Below are positions 62,844 through 64,000 of a stretch of DNA of 64,000 bases, piece after piece. The notes beneath the pieces are model-generated. The model was not told where the DNA came from. It searched no databases and worked only from the letters and a program-made list of their open reading frames with translations. The stretch covers positions 62,001 through 126,000 of the forward strand of contig JACMPM010000002.1 of the NCBI GenBank assembly GCA_014377485.1, written 5' to 3'. Position 1 is the stretch's first letter; every line of letters starts with the position of its first letter. Both the position numbers and the translations under genes were made by a program. Source of the DNA: Bacteriovorax sp. GTDB taxonomy: Bacteria; Bdellovibrionota; Bacteriovoracia; Bacteriovoracales; Bacteriovoracaceae.

Positions 62844-63271
62844 ATCATTCTCTAGTCCTCTACTAATTAGTTTTATAGATTAATCAAATAGTTTAATTAA
62901 ATTAATTTTAATTAATACATTCAAATTTTAAATTATTACTTTTCAAATTATAACTGGAAAAAGATAGAGCCGACATCTAAATATTTACGTATTGCCCCTG
63001 ACATCCTTGGCCAATCGAAGCATTAATCAGTGAAAACAATATAGGGAAGTGACTCTGAGTTAAACACTAGGGTAACGAGACCTCTCCTGTGAGTATTTAT
63101 ACCTCCTGAGTTATAATATTCAACTTTTGGAGGCGTTTTATAACTAACAAAAATGGCTTCTTAATTGCAACTTTATACTTGAACCTTTAGAGGATATAGA
63201 GGAGCTCCTAATGGGAATTAGAGAACAATCTCGCAGCACTCGATCAATTTAAAGCAAAAGGAGGCTACTAC
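62844..63271 (+). other. 428-bp intergenic region, no firm gene
   Basis: It contains a short open stretch ending at TAA 63249-63251, with an ATG at 63210 behind GAGGAG that would encode only 13 residues (MGIREQSRSTRSI). It might be an upstream leader peptide for the DsbA-like gene. TATAAT occurs at 63112. I see no RNA gene or mobile element. Confidence 0.4.
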
Positions 63272-63820
63272 ATGGCATCTTCATTAACAATTCCCGCAAA
63301 TAAAAAAGATCATCATATAGGATCCATACATGCTCTAGTTACACTTGTAGAATATGGTGATTTTGAATGTCCCCATTGTTCGATCTTTGCACCAATGGTC
63401 GATCAATTAATCAATGAATTTAAAACAAATCTTTATTTCGTCCTCCGCCATTTTCCAGTAAGTAATATTCACCCTCATGCCTTACTTGCAGCTCTCGCTG
63501 CAGAAGCGGCGGGTTTGCAGAACGAGTTTTGGAGTTTTAGTGAATTTCTTTTTAAAAACTATGACTATCTCTCACCTGAATTGATAGATGAGTGCGCAGA
63601 GGGCTTAAACCTTAATCTTCATCAATTTCGAAAAGATATGAAAAGTGAAGAACTTTTGGAGCGAATAACAAAAGATTTTAGTGGAGGAGCTCGAAGTGGA
63701 GTCAATGGCACCCCTACTCTCTTTCTCAATGGTCATCGTTATGAAGGCCCATTAACTTATAATTTTCTGAGAGAAGCAATTCTAAGATTGATAGATGAAG
63801 CTCAAGCAACATATATTTAA
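63272..63820 (+). CDS. DsbA-family thioredoxin-fold protein, cytoplasmic
   Basis: 182 residues. The active site CPHC lies at 33-36 in EYGDFECPHCSIFAP, the cis-Pro loop is GVNGTPTLFLNG, and the helical insert carries AALAAEAAG. AAAGGAGG precedes the ATG. No signal peptide, unlike periplasmic DsbA, so it probably works as a cytoplasmic disulfide reductase or stress redoxin. The next gene is trxC, supporting a redox role. Confidence 0.9.
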   Translation: MASSLTIPANKKDHHIGSIHALVTLVEYGDFECPHCSIFAPMVDQLINEFKTNLYFVLRHFPVSNIHPHALLAALAAEAAGLQNEFWSFSEFLFKNYDYLSPELIDECAEGLNLNLHQFRKDMKSEELLERITKDFSGGARSGVNGTPTLFLNGHRYEGPLTYNFLREAILRLIDEAQATYI

Positions 63821-63838
63821 CACAAAAAGAGAGATAAA

Positions 63839-64000
63839 ATGAGTACAAAAACTTTTTCTTATTGCATGAAATGCAGCAGTCTCAATAAAGTCACAGTCGA
63901 TAAAATCAAGGAGCAGGAACCTGTCTGTGGAGCTTGTGGTGCTCCTCTTAATATGCATTCACTTGTAAGCGAAATTGATTTAAAAGGCCTATTAAAGATG
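63839..64000 (+). CDS. trxC: Thioredoxin 2 (N-terminal part, cut by window end)
   Basis: 54 residues visible. The zinc-binding head has C9-x2-C12 and C30-x2-C33 (YCMKCSS, CGACGAPL), characteristic of TrxC. The thioredoxin fold and its CGPC site lie beyond the window. GAGAG lies before the ATG, 18 bp after the DsbA-like gene, so the two form an operon. TrxC is a stress-induced cytoplasmic reductase. Confidence 0.85.
   Translation, partial: MSTKTFSYCMKCSSLNKVTVDKIKEQEPVCGACGAPLNMHSLVSEIDLKGLLKM

Noticed and set aside
62990-63025. TTGGCCAATCGAAGCATT as a sigma-54 site before the DsbA-like gene
   Set aside because: GG-GC spacing is 9, not 10, and the site is over 240 bp from the start codon.

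Overview
The window is AT-rich chromosomal DNA from a Gram-negative bacterium. It carries many genes for exported proteins with signal peptides or lipoboxes, a Flp/Tad pilus locus, complex I subunits, Ku/LigD end joining, several secreted proteases and cell-wall enzymes, and large soluble hybrid histidine kinases. This content fits the Bdellovibrio-and-like organisms, most probably a low-GC Bacteriovorax/Peredibacter relative. That placement is inferred from gene content; no rRNA or marker phylogeny is present. I found no tRNA, rRNA, insertion sequence, CRISPR array or prophage.

Layout. 1-604: end of an unidentified gene, a decayed EamA transporter fragment and a small ORF. 605-3941 (-): SPOR protein, manC and a SleB-like secreted protein in one operon. 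4109-8629 (+): compressed Flp/Tad pilus operon (pilin, TadE-like proteins, two small unknowns, secretin-like protein, TadA ATPase) in which most neighbours overlap. 8599-11453 (-): ettA-lysC. 11510-12442 (-): a lone TadB/C-type pilus platform gene. 12536-17004: an rRNA methyltransferase operon, small membrane proteins and chrA. 17063-19884 (-): nuoBCDI only. 20007-25625: exported metalloprotease-like protein, a decayed histidine kinase, a Crp/Fnr regulator, a subtilase, mtgA and an exported NADAR protein. 25845-30755: FAD/Rieske oxidoreductase and the ku-ligD pair. 30992-39653: secreted and envelope genes, including an L,D-transpeptidase, an ice-binding-like lipoprotein and a caspase-like secreted protein. 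39646-49697: three histidine kinases, one with seven near-identical 276-bp HAMP-type units. 49832-58909: exported peptidase-like proteins, a PAP2-type membrane enzyme, a tiny exported peptide and a phospholipase D-like protein. 59098-64000: a second ice-binding-like lipoprotein, DUF3820, a DTW-domain tRNA enzyme, an EptA-type lipid A transferase, and a DsbA-like/trxC redox pair cut by the window end.

How it works together. Most of the window concerns the envelope and what crosses it: pilus assembly, peptidoglycan synthesis and modification, lipid A modification, and secreted hydrolases. By eye I found six sequences of the sigma-54 (-24/-12) type, each intergenic and roughly 30-90 bp before a start codon. 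Two of them precede the two physically separate parts of the Tad pilus machinery, and the other four precede genes for exported or membrane proteins. A shared RpoN-controlled surface programme is the most testable idea here. Four gene remnants (EamA transporter, histidine kinase, EEP-family nuclease, small exported protein) show continuing gene decay.
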